From: CALBPI01 sp038529355 | GTDB lineage: Bacteria > Pseudomonadota > Gammaproteobacteria > Steroidobacterales > Woeseiaceae | DNA: 64,000 bases | NCBI GenBank assembly: GCA_038529355.1 | Contig: JBCBDU010000004.1 | Location: 1 to 64,000 of the forward strand | Direction of reading: 5' to 3' | Part shown: positions 43,717 through 53,325 of the stretch, in pieces | How the letters are laid out: each line of letters opens with the position of its first letter | Numbering within the stretch: position 1 is the stretch's first letter | Made by a program: the position numbers and the translations under genes | The notes under the pieces: model-generated | What the model was told of the DNA's origin: nothing | Seen by the model: only the letters and a program-made list of their open reading frames with translations | Databases searched by the model: none

Positions 43717-43795
43717 CAGCAGAACCCTACCGGTGGCGTGCGCGAATGTGAAGCATGGACTTGCATTGCAAAACAGCAACAGTAGGATGAATCGG

Positions 43796-45463
43796 ATGAG
43801 CGCATACCATCGAATTGTCTTCACGACATTAGCCGCCACGCTGGCCAGCGTGAGCGCCCTGGCCGCACCGGCGCCAACAACCAGCGCCAGCGGCGCCGGC
43901 GCCACGGCCGGAACCGGCGAGCCTTCGCTGATGCGCAGCCACGAGACCTTCATGCTGCGGCCTGGCGCCAGTTGGTTGCGCGAAGCGCCGGCTGAGTATC
44001 GCAGCGCAATTGCGCAAGCGGCGGCGTCCGAGCCCGTCGCGCCGCCAAGCGACCTGATTGAGCGCATGCGTGCAGGTTTCACATTACCGGTTGTGCAATC
44101 GCCGCGAACCATGGCGCAAATCCGCTGGTTTTCGAGCCATCCGAAATACATGGATCGGGTGTTGACCCGCGCGCGGCCGTATCTGCATCACATTGTCAGC
44201 GAGCTCGAGGCGCGCGACATGCCGCTGGAGCTTGCGTTGCTGCCGATCGTCGAGAGTGCGTTTGACCCGTTTGCCTACTCGCATGGGCGCGCAGCCGGCC
44301 TGTGGCAGATCATCCCAGGCACCGGCAGGCGTTTTGGACTGAAGCAAGACTGGTGGTATGACGGGCGCCGCGACGTGGTCGCGGCCACCGATGCTGCATT
44401 GCGCTATCTTGCGTTCCTGGCCAAACGCTATGACGGCGACTACGAGCTCGCCGTTGCGGCCTACAATTCTGGCGAAGGCACGGTCGATCGGGCGATTCGC
44501 CGGAACCGCAAAGCCGGTAAGCCGACGGACTTTTGGTCTCTGAAGCTGCCGCGAGAAACGTCAAGCTATGTGCCCAAACTGCTGGCACTGGCCGACATTG
44601 TTGCCAACCCTTCCGTGCACGGCATCGTGCTGCCTGTCATCAACGATGCGCCGGCAATCGAGATCGTCGAAACACCCGGCCAGATTGATCTGGCTCTGGC
44701 CGCAGAGTTAGCGCAAATCGATATCGATACGCTGTACCGCTTCAATCCAGGCTTCAATCAATGGGCAACGGCGCCCGACGGACCGCATACGTTGGTCGTG
44801 CCGATCACAGCAGCAGAGACGCTGCGCGCAGGCCTTGCCCAGCTGGGTGACGATGAGCGCATGCGCTGGATGCGTCACAAGGTTACTGACGGTCAGACGC
44901 TGTCGCACATAGCGCAGCGCTATCAGACAACCACAGCCATCATCAAGCAGGCCAACAACATTGGCGGACACATGATTCGTGTCGGTCAGTATCTGATGAT
45001 TCCAACAGCCAGCGCGCCGCTCGATGCCTACAGCCAGAGCGCATCGGCGCGCCTGGATCGCACACAGTCGCGTGCGCGCGGTGACGAGCGTATCGACCAT
45101 ATCGTGACCGACGGGCAGAGCTTGTGGACGATCGCCAGACGCTATGGCGTGTCGACGGCAGCATTGGCGCGCTGGAATGGCATGGCTCCGCGGGACACGC
45201 TGAGCGTTGGCAAGAAGCTCGTGATCTGGCGTGACAAGGCCAACGCACCGACGGCCAGTGCGAGCGCTCCTGCTAAGCGCCCTGCCACCACCCGCAAGGT
45301 TCACTACACCGTGCGCAGCGGTGATTCACTGGCCCGCATCGCAGCGCGTTTTCGCGTTGCCGTCAACGACATCGCACGCTGGAATAACCTGAACGTCGAA
45401 CGTATTCTGCGCCCCGGCCAGCGGCTGACGATGTTTGTCGACGTGCGCCGTCAGTCAAGCTAG
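43796..45463 (+). CDS. mltD: Membrane-bound lytic murein transglycosylase D
   Basis: A 555-residue secreted peptidoglycan lyase. A signal peptide covers about residues 1-24. The SLT domain (about 100-260) has catalytic Glu153 in LPIVESAFDPFAYS, then AAGLWQIIPGTGRRFGL and AVAAYNSGEG. Three LysM repeats follow, starting near 363, 440 and 500 (DGQTLSHIA, DGQSLWTIA and SGDSLARIA), which bind the glycan. The signal lacks a clear lipobox, unlike E. coli MltD. ATG 43796 is preferred over 43787 because of AGGA eight bases upstream. Confidence 0.92.
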   Translation: MSAYHRIVFTTLAATLASVSALAAPAPTTSASGAGATAGTGEPSLMRSHETFMLRPGASWLREAPAEYRSAIAQAAASEPVAPPSDLIERMRAGFTLPVVQSPRTMAQIRWFSSHPKYMDRVLTRARPYLHHIVSELEARDMPLELALLPIVESAFDPFAYSHGRAAGLWQIIPGTGRRFGLKQDWWYDGRRDVVAATDAALRYLAFLAKRYDGDYELAVAAYNSGEGTVDRAIRRNRKAGKPTDFWSLKLPRETSSYVPKLLALADIVANPSVHGIVLPVINDAPAIEIVETPGQIDLALAAELAQIDIDTLYRFNPGFNQWATAPDGPHTLVVPITAAETLRAGLAQLGDDERMRWMRHKVTDGQTLSHIAQRYQTTTAIIKQANNIGGHMIRVGQYLMIPTASAPLDAYSQSASARLDRTQSRARGDERIDHIVTDGQSLWTIARRYGVSTAALARWNGMAPRDTLSVGKKLVIWRDKANAPTASASAPAKRPATTRKVHYTVRSGDSLARIAARFRVAVNDIARWNNLNVERILRPGQRLTMFVDVRRQSS

Positions 45464-45480
45464 CAGCCAGCGTTGGCGTT

Positions 45481-45499
45481 GCGCGCTACAATAGCGCGC
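45481..45499. repeat. Perfect 8-bp hairpin between mltD and fabI
   Basis: GCGCGCTA-CAA-TAGCGCGC. It embeds TACAAT, which could serve as a -10 box for fabI. No U tract follows, so a classic terminator for mltD is unlikely. Confidence 0.5.
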
Positions 45500-45525
45500 T
45501 AGTCATTCGTTACCGGGAGCACACG

Positions 45526-46308
45526 ATGGGTTTTATGACGGGCAAACGCGCATTGATCGTCGGTTTGGCGAGCAAGCGCTCGATTGCATACGGCATCGCG
45601 CAGGCGATGGCCCGCGAAGGTGCCGAGCTGGCATTCACCTACCAGAACGACAAACTCAAAGGTCGGGTCGAAGACATGGCCGGTGACTTTGGCTCCGACC
45701 GGTGCTACCCGATGGATGTCGCGTCCGACTACGAAATCGACGCAGCGATCACCGATCTGCGCAAAACCTGGGATACGCTCGATATTGTCGTGCACTCGGT
45801 CGGGTTTGCACCGCGCGAACAACTCGCCGGGCGTTTCGTTGACAGCGTCACGCGCGAAGGCTTCAGCATCGCACACGACATCTCCAGCTACTCGTTCGCA
45901 GCGCTGGCGAAGGCCTGTCTGCCGATGATGACGAATGGTAACGGTGCGCTACTAACGCTGAGCTATCTCGGTGCGATCCGAGCGATCCCGAACTACAACG
46001 TGATGGGCCTGGCAAAGGCGAGCCTTGAGGCCAGCGTACGGTTTCTCGCCTCCGATCTCGGCGCTGACGGCATTCGCGTCAACGGCATCTCGGCAGGCCC
46101 GATCAAGACGCTCGCCGCATCTGGCGTCGGCGGCATTCGCAAGATGCTCAGCCATGCAGAAACAGTGTCTCCACTGAAGCGTAACGTCACCATTCAGGAC
46201 GTCGGCAACGCAGCGGCGTTCCTGTGCTCTGACCTTGCCGGCGGCATTACCGGTGAAATCCTGTACGTGGACGGTGGCTACAGCAACATCGGCATGTCGC
46301 TGGACTAG
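45526..46308 (+). CDS. fabI: Enoyl-[acyl-carrier-protein] reductase (NADH)
   Basis: A 260-residue divergent SDR of fatty acid synthesis type II. The hallmark Tyr147, Tyr157 and Lys164 correspond to the E. coli FabI set, within SYLGAIRAIPNYNVMGLAKAS. VGLASKRSIAYGIAQ is the NADH loop. It reduces the trans-2-enoyl-ACP double bond at the end of each elongation round. GGGAG lies seven bases before the ATG. It stands alone after mltD. Confidence 0.96.
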   Translation: MGFMTGKRALIVGLASKRSIAYGIAQAMAREGAELAFTYQNDKLKGRVEDMAGDFGSDRCYPMDVASDYEIDAAITDLRKTWDTLDIVVHSVGFAPREQLAGRFVDSVTREGFSIAHDISSYSFAALAKACLPMMTNGNGALLTLSYLGAIRAIPNYNVMGLAKASLEASVRFLASDLGADGIRVNGISAGPIKTLAASGVGGIRKMLSHAETVSPLKRNVTIQDVGNAAAFLCSDLAGGITGEILYVDGGYSNIGMSLD

Positions 46309-46530
46309 CCCTGCTGCGCGCTCTGGCGCTCTGATTCAGGTGAAACTCAAGAAGCATCGGTCTGCGGTGCTGCTACTCGCCTCGCCTGATAATCGCCGCG
46401 CTTAGCTGGACGCGCGTGAACGCCGGTGTGCGCATGTGTGTCGGCGTGCACGTGGGTCGCGAAACAAGGCCCGGGTTACGGCAAGGCTCGCTGGCGGCGC
46501 TACGACAGCAGTAGCGCGAATGGATGACGC

Positions 46531-47835
46531 CTACGCATCTTCCGGGCGAATTGGGGTCGCCGGCAAACCTGCGACCGCTGTTTCCTCACCCTCAAGGCGC
46601 GCGACGATCGCCGCACAACAGGCGTCGCCGAAAATATTGACGGACGTGCGCGCCATGTCGAGCACGCGATCGAACACCATCAACACACCGATGGCCTCGA
46701 CCGGTAATCCGATCGCCGCCAGAATGATCGCGATGGCGACCAGTGACGCTGATGGCACACCGGCCACGCCGATGGACGTCAACAACGCGATCACAACAAT
46801 CGAAAACTGTACGCCGAGCGTCAGATCCAACCCGTAAGCCTGGGCGAGAAACATCGCGGCTGTGCACTCATAGAGCGCGGTGCCGTTCATGTTGACGGTC
46901 GCACCCAGCGGCAACACAAAACTCGAGATGCGGCTCGAAACCCCGGCGTTTTTTTCGACGCAATCCATCGTGACCGGTAACGTGGCCGATGAGGATGACG
47001 TTGAAAACGCCGTTAACATCGCAGGGCTCATTGCACGCAACATCTTCGTCGGTTTGATTCCGACGGTACGCAACAGTAGTGGCAGCGTGATTAACGTATG
47101 CGCGGCTAACGCCGCCAGTACTACCAGTGAGAACTTGAACAACGGCGCTGCGGCTTCGAAGCCTGTCTTGGCGACCGTTTCAGCGACCAGGCCAAACACG
47201 CCGATTGGCGCAACGATCATCACCAGATGCGTAATCTGCATCATGATGCCGAACACGCCTTCCCAGAAACGTTGTTGGGTGCCACGCAAGTCTTCCGGCA
47301 ACTTACTCAGGCAAAAGCCAAACAGCAGCGCAAAAAAGATCAACCCGAGCATCTGACCTTCGGCGGCAGCAGCAACGATGTTCGGCGGCACCATACGCAG
47401 GAAGATGTTAACGACGTCGCCAACGCCTTTGCCTTCCACTCGTGCCGCAACGTCAGCCACGTTCTCTGTCAGCGCGAGTTGCTCGCCGACAGGTTGACCA
47501 TCTTGGTAGCCGGGCTGGAATACATTGATCAGCAATAACCCGACCAGAATGGCCAGTAGTGTTGTTGTCGCGTAGAACGCAACGGTCTTGCCGCCCAGCC
47601 GGCCCAGATTACCGGAGCCACCAAGACCTGCCACGCCGACGATGATCGATGACGTAATCAGCGGAACGATCAACATCCGCAATGCCTGCAGGAACAGGTT
47701 GCCAATGAAATCGAAAACGGCGACGAACGTAACCGACGTGCCCGGCAGCGTTGCCTCGGCACCGAGCAGCGTGCCAATCACACCGGCGGCAATGATCGCA
47801 AACAGGATTTGCCAGTGCAGTGCTATTCGGCTCAT
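46531..47835 (-). CDS. Dicarboxylate/amino acid:cation symporter (DAACS family)
   Basis: A 434-residue membrane transporter of the GltP/DctA family. STSSSSATLPVTMDC is the serine-rich re-entrant loop 1, and LPLGATVNMNGTALYE the NMDGT-like motif of helix 7; GVAGVPSASLVA is the second loop. It imports glutamate, aspartate or C4-dicarboxylates with Na+ or H+. Start ATG 47835 is preferred over GTG 47853 because AGGGG lies eight bases upstream. It converges with fabI across a 222-bp gap in which I see nothing. Confidence 0.9.
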   Translation of the reverse strand: MSRIALHWQILFAIIAAGVIGTLLGAEATLPGTSVTFVAVFDFIGNLFLQALRMLIVPLITSSIIVGVAGLGGSGNLGRLGGKTVAFYATTTLLAILVGLLLINVFQPGYQDGQPVGEQLALTENVADVAARVEGKGVGDVVNIFLRMVPPNIVAAAAEGQMLGLIFFALLFGFCLSKLPEDLRGTQQRFWEGVFGIMMQITHLVMIVAPIGVFGLVAETVAKTGFEAAAPLFKFSLVVLAALAAHTLITLPLLLRTVGIKPTKMLRAMSPAMLTAFSTSSSSATLPVTMDCVEKNAGVSSRISSFVLPLGATVNMNGTALYECTAAMFLAQAYGLDLTLGVQFSIVVIALLTSIGVAGVPSASLVAIAIILAAIGLPVEAIGVLMVFDRVLDMARTSVNIFGDACCAAIVARLEGEETAVAGLPATPIRPEDA

Positions 47836-47915
47836 CTCATCATCCCCTGCCACAGTCCCCGGTCACCGTCGATCAAACCCACCACTGCAACCTACCACGG
47901 TCAGACACGTGTCGT

Positions 47916-49820
47916 TCAGAATTGCGCTGCCGCGTTCTGCTCAAGCTGATCAAGCAAGGCACCCATCTTGACCTTCGACTGGTCACGCACGGCTTCTGTG
48001 TAGACGCCCAATTGCGCCTGAGCGTCGCGCTGCGCCAATTGCCGGCGCGCCGCTTCCAGCTGCTGTGCTGGCACGTCAGCAACATCACCAGCAACGATAC
48101 GCGTCAGGCGATACAGCGCGAAACCGACGCCTGACGCACTGACATTCCCGACGACAGGCTCAGCCACATCGGACAGTACCGCATCAAACGCAGCTGCAGC
48201 GACGGCGGCGGGCACCTCCGCATCGCCGCGGCCGATCAGGCGCTTTTCAAAGTGCACAGCCGGCGTGTTGGCGACCAGCGCATCAAAATCGGTAAGCGGC
48301 TCGGTGTTCAGCACACTGGCCAATTGCTCGCCCTGCTCAACCGCCAGCGCAAGCGCGCGTTCTTCGACCAGCTCGGTGCGAATCGTCTCGGCAACGGTTT
48401 CCAGAGGCTGGCGACCCGCTGGCGTGCGCTCGACTACGCGCACTACGGCGGTGCTGCTGTCGTCGATACGCACATCGCTCAACTGCCCGTCTGCCGGTGC
48501 CCCCTCGCCGAACAATGCATCGCGCATCGAATCGCTGGCACCAAACGGTAGCGTACTGTCGGCGGTGTAGTCAGCCGCCGACTGCACTTCCAGTGACATC
48601 GCATCGGCAATGTCCTGCAACGTGTCGGCCGAGAACAATTGGTTACCCAGTTCCTGTTGCAGCGCCAGAAGCGTTTGGCCTTGCTGCTCGGCGCGATAGC
48701 GCGCCTCAACGTCTGCGCGCTCGCTGGCTAGCGTGGGCGCATCGCCCTCGCGAACATCGTCCAGACGGATAATGTGCAAGCCGAATTCGCTCTGCACGAC
48801 ATCGCTCAAGTCGCCCGGCTGCATGCTGAACACTGCGTCTTCGACGGGACCAACGAAATCACCGCGGCTTACCCAACCCAGATCGCCACCCTGACGCGCA
48901 CTACCGCCATCGTCGGAGTATTCAGTTGCGATATCGGCAAACGGCTCACCAGTCTGAATGCGCGCCAGCAACGATGCAGCAAGCGTGGCCGCAGCTTCAG
49001 GGTCCTCATCGTTGCGCAACAGCACATGCCGGGCACGACGTTGCTCCTGTGCGACGTAGTCACCCTTGATGCGTTCGAAGTAGGCCTGCAACGCCTCCTC
49101 GCTCATGTCGACGCGCTCGCGTGCCAGCGCATCGTCGACCAGGACATATTCTACGGTGACGCTCTCCGGCGTCTGGAAACGCGTCGGGCTGGTGTCGTAG
49201 ACCGCTTCGACGTCGTCGTCGCTGACCGTCACCTGATCGGTGAAGTTATCCGCCGAAAGAACGGCATATTCAATTTCGCGTTGCTGATTCGACAGCTCGA
49301 TCAACGTGCGAAACTCGGCTGGCGTCATGAATGCCGACTCGTTCACCGAGTTCTGAAACTGCGCAATCGCTAACCGCTTGCGGAAACTTGCCTCGAAGGC
49401 CGCCGGTGTCAGGTTTTGGAAGGCCAGTACGCGCCGGTAGGTTTCCTGATCGAACGCTCCATCGACCTGAAACGCAGGATCGCTGCGGATGATTTCCGAG
49501 ACTTGCGCGTCGGACAGGCGGTAGCCGGCTTTTTCAAGATGCTGGCGCAACGCTGTTTGCAAAATCGTTTGCTCCAACGCCACCGCACTTAGCTGTTGTT
49601 TGAATGCCTCCGGCAATTCCTGGCCACCGAAGCGGCTTGCCTGGCGGCTGTAATTCTGGTCGTACTCGAACGTTGCAACATTCTCGCCATTCACTTTGGC
49701 GATGTACTGACTCGGTGTAATCGTGTAGTTCAGCCCCGTGCCGGCCAACAGCAACAAAATGACGGCAAGCACAATCTTGCCTGTCGTCCCAATGAACTTC
49801 TCGCGGATATCCTGCAGCAT
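47916..49820 (-). CDS. ppiD: Periplasmic folding chaperone PpiD
   Basis: A 634-residue membrane-anchored SurA-type protein. Residues 1-35 hold a short cytoplasmic tail (MLQDIREKF) and one transmembrane helix. An SurA-like N-terminal domain covers about 36-230, a PpiC parvulin domain about 260-360 (RRARHVLLRNDEDPEA to EFGLHIIRLDD), then a second, weaker C-terminal region. It helps outer membrane and secreted proteins leave the Sec channel. The order lon-hupB-tRNA-ppiD is conserved in Gammaproteobacteria. Confidence 0.94.
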   Translation of the reverse strand: MLQDIREKFIGTTGKIVLAVILLLLAGTGLNYTITPSQYIAKVNGENVATFEYDQNYSRQASRFGGQELPEAFKQQLSAVALEQTILQTALRQHLEKAGYRLSDAQVSEIIRSDPAFQVDGAFDQETYRRVLAFQNLTPAAFEASFRKRLAIAQFQNSVNESAFMTPAEFRTLIELSNQQREIEYAVLSADNFTDQVTVSDDDVEAVYDTSPTRFQTPESVTVEYVLVDDALARERVDMSEEALQAYFERIKGDYVAQEQRRARHVLLRNDEDPEAAATLAASLLARIQTGEPFADIATEYSDDGGSARQGGDLGWVSRGDFVGPVEDAVFSMQPGDLSDVVQSEFGLHIIRLDDVREGDAPTLASERADVEARYRAEQQGQTLLALQQELGNQLFSADTLQDIADAMSLEVQSAADYTADSTLPFGASDSMRDALFGEGAPADGQLSDVRIDDSSTAVVRVVERTPAGRQPLETVAETIRTELVEERALALAVEQGEQLASVLNTEPLTDFDALVANTPAVHFEKRLIGRGDAEVPAAVAAAAFDAVLSDVAEPVVGNVSASGVGFALYRLTRIVAGDVADVPAQQLEAARRQLAQRDAQAQLGVYTEAVRDQSKVKMGALLDQLEQNAAAQF

Positions 49821-49898
49821 GTTCGCAGCGGCCTCACTGTCATCTTCTCCGACCGCAGTGGTTGCCGCTGCGGGCAGATTTCGTTAATCGAAATAGCT

Positions 49899-49930
49899 AA
49901 AAAAAAGCCGCCTGGACGAGCAGGCGGCTT
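49899..49930 (-). terminator. Rho-independent terminator after tRNA-Val/tRNA-Asp
   Basis: On the minus strand a 10-bp stem (AAGCCGCCTG / CAGGCGGCTT, arms 49921-49930 and 49905-49914, loop 49915-49920) is followed by eight T. It lies 8 bp past the tRNA-Asp CCA, so it should end the tRNA transcript before ppiD. Confidence 0.9.
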
Positions 49931-49938
49931 GCGTTCAA

Positions 49939-50015
49939 TGGCGGAGTGGACGGGACTCGAACCCGCGACCCCCGGCGTGACAGGCCGGTATTCTAACCAA
50001 CTGAACTACCACTCC
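49939..50015 (-). tRNA. tRNA-Asp (GTC)
   Basis: 77 nt including an encoded CCA. Acceptor GGAGTGG pairs with CCACTCC, discriminator G, anticodon loop CTGTCAC with GTC, T arm GCGGGTTCGAGTCCCGT. It is 5 bp after tRNA-Val. Confidence 0.97.
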
Positions 50016-50020
50016 TAATA

Positions 50021-50096
50021 TGGTGGGTGCTGAGGGGATCGAACCCCCGACCTTCGCGGTGTAAACGCGACGCTCTTCCAGCTGAGCTAAGCACCC
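50021..50096 (-). tRNA. tRNA-Val (TAC)
   Basis: 76 nt with encoded CCA. Acceptor GGGTGCT pairs with AGCACCC, discriminator A, anticodon TAC in the loop TTTACAC, T loop GGTTCGATCCC. It heads the Val-Asp pair between hupB and ppiD. Confidence 0.97.
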
Positions 50097-50172
50097 GTTA
50101 GCGGCAGGATCAAATTTACCCGGGTGAACTCACCCAGCCACCTCTGACTCCCCCCGCCCTCGCGAAGGCGCG

Positions 50173-50445
50173 CTAGTTTACGGCATCCTTCAGGGCTTTG
50201 CCAGCCTTGAATGACGGTACGTTGCTTGCCTTGATCGGAATCTCTGCGCCCGTCTGCGGGTTGCGGCCCATACGTGCTGCACGGTGCTTGACAGCAAACG
50301 TTCCGAAGCCGACCAACGATACGTTATCGCCCTTTTTCAGGCTGCCGGTAATGGCATCCAGAACGCTGTCAACAGCCTTGCCTGCGTCAGCTTTCGACAG
50401 GCCTGCTGAATCAGCTACTGCGTCGATCAAATCGCCCTTGTTCAT
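50173..50445 (-). CDS. hupB: DNA-binding protein HU-beta
   Basis: A 90-residue HU protein starting MNKGDLIDAVA. The DNA-binding arm signature GFGTFAVKHRAARMGRNPQTG with the Pro-containing tip (NPQTG) is complete, and the protein ends GKALKDAVN. HU bends DNA and organises the nucleoid as a dimer. Position just after lon is the usual site of hupB. A near-consensus promoter lies about 160 bp upstream. Confidence 0.97.
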   Translation of the reverse strand: MNKGDLIDAVADSAGLSKADAGKAVDSVLDAITGSLKKGDNVSLVGFGTFAVKHRAARMGRNPQTGAEIPIKASNVPSFKAGKALKDAVN

Positions 50446-50607
50446 TTGTATTCCCTCAGTGATGAAAATCGTATGGCACGCACGGATCGTCAAACCTTCG
50501 TGCAGGTGCCGGTATCAAATATCGCCGCATCCCAACGAAGCGGCTTACCAGACTGTGCTCTCCCCCTATCGCCCGGTTGCCCGAACGGCGCCTCCTGACG
50601 CGACTGC

Positions 50608-50637
50608 GTTATACCAAGTGGCAAAATCGACTGTCAA
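50608..50637 (-). promoter_or_regulatory. Sigma-70 promoter of hupB
   Basis: On the minus strand TTGACA (50637-50632) and TATAAC (50613-50608) are 18 bp apart, or 17 bp if the -10 is read as GTATAA. This lies between lon and hupB and implies a 5' leader of about 150 nt. Confidence 0.75.
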
Positions 50638-50667
50638 CAAACTGTAATGAACTTGCGTTGCGCCGGT

Positions 50668-53109
50668 TTAGTGTGCTGTGACAGGCTTGCCGCCCGCTTT
50701 GCCTTGCGACTTATCGGTGCTCTCCTGCGTCGATTTGTCGACCGGTGCCGGCATGTTGCGCAATGCGACTTGCAACACCTCATCGATCCATTTCACTGGA
50801 ACAATCTTCAGCTTGCCCTTGATGTTCTTGGGAATTTCGGCGAGATCCTTTTCGTTTTCTTGCGGAATAATGACCGTTGTAATGCCACCGCGATGCGCTG
50901 CGAGCAGTTTTTCCTTCAGTCCGCCGATCGGTAAAACTTCGCCTCGCAGCGTGATTTCACCGGTCATTGCGACCTCCGATTTGACCGGAATATCGGTAAA
51001 TGCAGACACCAATGCCGTGCACATTCCGACACCGGCACTCGGACCATCCTTGGGTGTTGCGCCCTCTGGAACGTGGATATGTACATCACACTTCTGATGA
51101 AAATCCGCTTTGAGGCCTAACGACTCGGTCCGGCTGCGAACCACCGTCATCGCCGCCTGGATGGACTCTTGCATGACTTCACCCAACTGGCCGGTATAGG
51201 TCAGCTTACCTTTGCCAGGCACTGTGGCAGCTTCAATGGTCAGCAACTCGCCACCGACCTGGGTCCAGGCCAACCCGGTAACCTGCCCCACCTGATCGTT
51301 CTCTTCGGCGATGCCGTGCCGGAAACGCCGTACACCGAGATAGCGTTCGACATTACGCGGCGTGATCGCGACCTTTTTGGTGCGCTTATCAAGCAACAGT
51401 CGCTTGACGGCTTTGCGGCACAACTTCGAAATCTCTCGCTCTAGGTTGCGCACGCCGGCCTCGCGCGTGTAGTGACGAATCACATCCACCAGCGTTGCCC
51501 GCGACACACGAATTTCGTCTTCGGCCAGACCATTCTCGCGAATCTGTTTTGGCAGCAGATAACGCTCGGCGATCGCCAGTTTTTCATCTTCGGTATAGCC
51601 AGGGATTCGGATGACTTCCATCCGATCCAGCAGCGGCCCGGGAATGTTCATGCTGTTCGCTGTGCAGACAAACATGACATCCGACAAATCGAAATCGACT
51701 TCGAGATAGTGATCGTTGAACGCAGAATTTTGCTCCGGATCGAGCACTTCCAGCAACGCAGACGATGGATCGCCACGGAAGTCCATCGCCATCTTGTCGA
51801 TCTCGTCGAGCAGGAACAGCGGATTGCGGCTTTTCACTTTCGACAGATTCTGGATGACTTTGCCCGGCATTGAGCCAATGTAGGTGCGCCGGTGACCGCG
51901 AATCTCCGCCTCATCGCGCACACCACCCAGTGACATGCGTGAAAACTTGCGATTGGTCGCGCGCGCGATGCTCTTGCCAAGCGACGTCTTACCCACCCCC
52001 GGCGGTCCCACCAGACACAGGATAGGACCTTTGAGCTTCTTGACGCGCTGCTGCACAGCGAGATACTCAAGAATGCGTTCCTTGACCTTTTCCAGGCCAT
52101 AGTGATCGGCTTCCAGCACATCTTCAGCAACCGACAAATCACGATGAATCTTGCTGCGCTTTTTCCACGGCGCTTTCGCCAGCCAATCGATGTAGTTGCG
52201 CACCACCGTCGCCTCAGCACTCATCGGCGACATCAGTTTCAGCTTGTTTAACTCGGACGTGGCTTTTTCCAGCGCATCTTTTGGCATGCCTGCGTCGGTA
52301 ATCTTCTTTTCGAGCTCGGCCAACTCGTTCGGCGCATCATCCATATCGCCGAGCTCTTTCTGAATGGCCTTCATTTGCTCATTCAGATAATACTCGCGCT
52401 GGCTCTTCTCCATCTGGTTCTTAACCCGACCACGAATGCGCTTTTCGATCTGCAGCAAATCGATCTCGCCTTCGATCATCGACAGCACGTGCTCCATGCG
52501 GCCTTTGATGTCACCGATTTCAAGAATTTTCTGTTTGTCAGACAACTTCAGCGCCATGTGCGCGGCGACGGTATCTGCCATCCGACCCGGCTGTTCAATG
52601 CCATTGAGTGACGTCAGAATTTCCGGCGGCACTTTTTTGTTCAACTTTACGTAGTGCTCGAACTGCGAAATGATGGATCGCGTCAGCACATCGACCTCGC
52701 GTTCGTCGTAGCGGTCTTCCTCATCGAGCACCGAAATTTCTGCCGCAAAGTGCGGGCCGGCGTGCATGCTATCGATCTGGGCTCTCGCGCCACCTTCTAC
52801 CAGCACCTTGACGGTGCCGTCGGGCATTTTTAGCAGCTGCAAAATTGTCGCCAGCGTGCCGATTTCATACAAGTCAGCAGGCTGCGGATCATCGAGATCA
52901 GCACTGCGCTGCGCAACCAGCAGGATTTCCTTGCCGCTATCCATCGCAAGGTCCAGCGCCACTTTCGACTTGTCGCGACCGACAAACAACGGGATCACCA
53001 TGTGCGGGAAGACGACAACGTCACGCAACGGCAATACCGGGATCAACGAACGCTGATCATCACTAAAAAGACTATCGGTTTCGTTTTCCGTCTGGCTCAA
53101 GAGTTGCAC
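50668..53109 (-). CDS. lon: ATP-dependent protease Lon
   Basis: An 813-residue LonA. The N-terminal substrate-binding domain covers about 20-210, the AAA+ module about 300-550 with Walker A GPPGVGKTS and Walker B FLLDEIDK, and the protease domain has Ser in PKDGPSAGVGM and Lys in GGLKEKLLAA. It degrades misfolded and regulatory proteins. A C-terminal tail (PVDKSTQESTDKSQ) extends past the protease fold. A heat-shock-like promoter is found upstream. Confidence 0.97.
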   Translation of the reverse strand: MQLLSQTENETDSLFSDDQRSLIPVLPLRDVVVFPHMVIPLFVGRDKSKVALDLAMDSGKEILLVAQRSADLDDPQPADLYEIGTLATILQLLKMPDGTVKVLVEGGARAQIDSMHAGPHFAAEISVLDEEDRYDEREVDVLTRSIISQFEHYVKLNKKVPPEILTSLNGIEQPGRMADTVAAHMALKLSDKQKILEIGDIKGRMEHVLSMIEGEIDLLQIEKRIRGRVKNQMEKSQREYYLNEQMKAIQKELGDMDDAPNELAELEKKITDAGMPKDALEKATSELNKLKLMSPMSAEATVVRNYIDWLAKAPWKKRSKIHRDLSVAEDVLEADHYGLEKVKERILEYLAVQQRVKKLKGPILCLVGPPGVGKTSLGKSIARATNRKFSRMSLGGVRDEAEIRGHRRTYIGSMPGKVIQNLSKVKSRNPLFLLDEIDKMAMDFRGDPSSALLEVLDPEQNSAFNDHYLEVDFDLSDVMFVCTANSMNIPGPLLDRMEVIRIPGYTEDEKLAIAERYLLPKQIRENGLAEDEIRVSRATLVDVIRHYTREAGVRNLEREISKLCRKAVKRLLLDKRTKKVAITPRNVERYLGVRRFRHGIAEENDQVGQVTGLAWTQVGGELLTIEAATVPGKGKLTYTGQLGEVMQESIQAAMTVVRSRTESLGLKADFHQKCDVHIHVPEGATPKDGPSAGVGMCTALVSAFTDIPVKSEVAMTGEITLRGEVLPIGGLKEKLLAAHRGGITTVIIPQENEKDLAEIPKNIKGKLKIVPVKWIDEVLQVALRNMPAPVDKSTQESTDKSQGKAGGKPVTAH

Positions 53110-53163
53110 CTCAAAATGAACAGGTTACGGGACGCTGCGAAGCACCTGCTTCCCAAACCAATG

Positions 53164-53192
53164 ATCTAAGGGTAACAGATACGACTTTCAAG
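53164..53192 (-). promoter_or_regulatory. Possible sigma-32 heat-shock promoter of lon
   Basis: Minus strand: CTTGAAA at 53192-53186, then 13 bp, then CCCTTAGAT at 53172-53164. This fits the sigma-32 pattern TTGAAA-N13-CCCCATnT with some mismatches in the -10. It lies 55 bp before the lon ATG; lon is heat-induced in E. coli. Confidence 0.5.
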
Positions 53193-53286
53193 CCCCGTGA
53201 ACCGGTGAATACTGTCGCCCGACGGGCCACGAACGCCGGCGAAAACGACGGTCGGCGTCGCTTATGGGCAGGAAAACGCTGGAAGA

Positions 53287-53304
53287 TGCCGGTTAGACCC
53301 GGCA
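53287..53304 (-). terminator. Possible hairpin terminator after clpX
   Basis: TGCCGG at 53287-53292 pairs with CCGGCA at 53299-53304. On the minus strand it lies 21 bp past the clpX stop, followed by TCTTCCAGCGTTTTCC, a poor U tract. It may separate clpX and lon transcripts. Confidence 0.35.
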
Positions 53305-53325
53305 CAAGTCACGGCAAATGCAAGA

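Noticed and set aside
46309..46530. Small gene or RNA between fabI and the symporter
   Set aside because: No frame with a start signal, no clear hairpin with a U tract, and no recognisable RNA were found.
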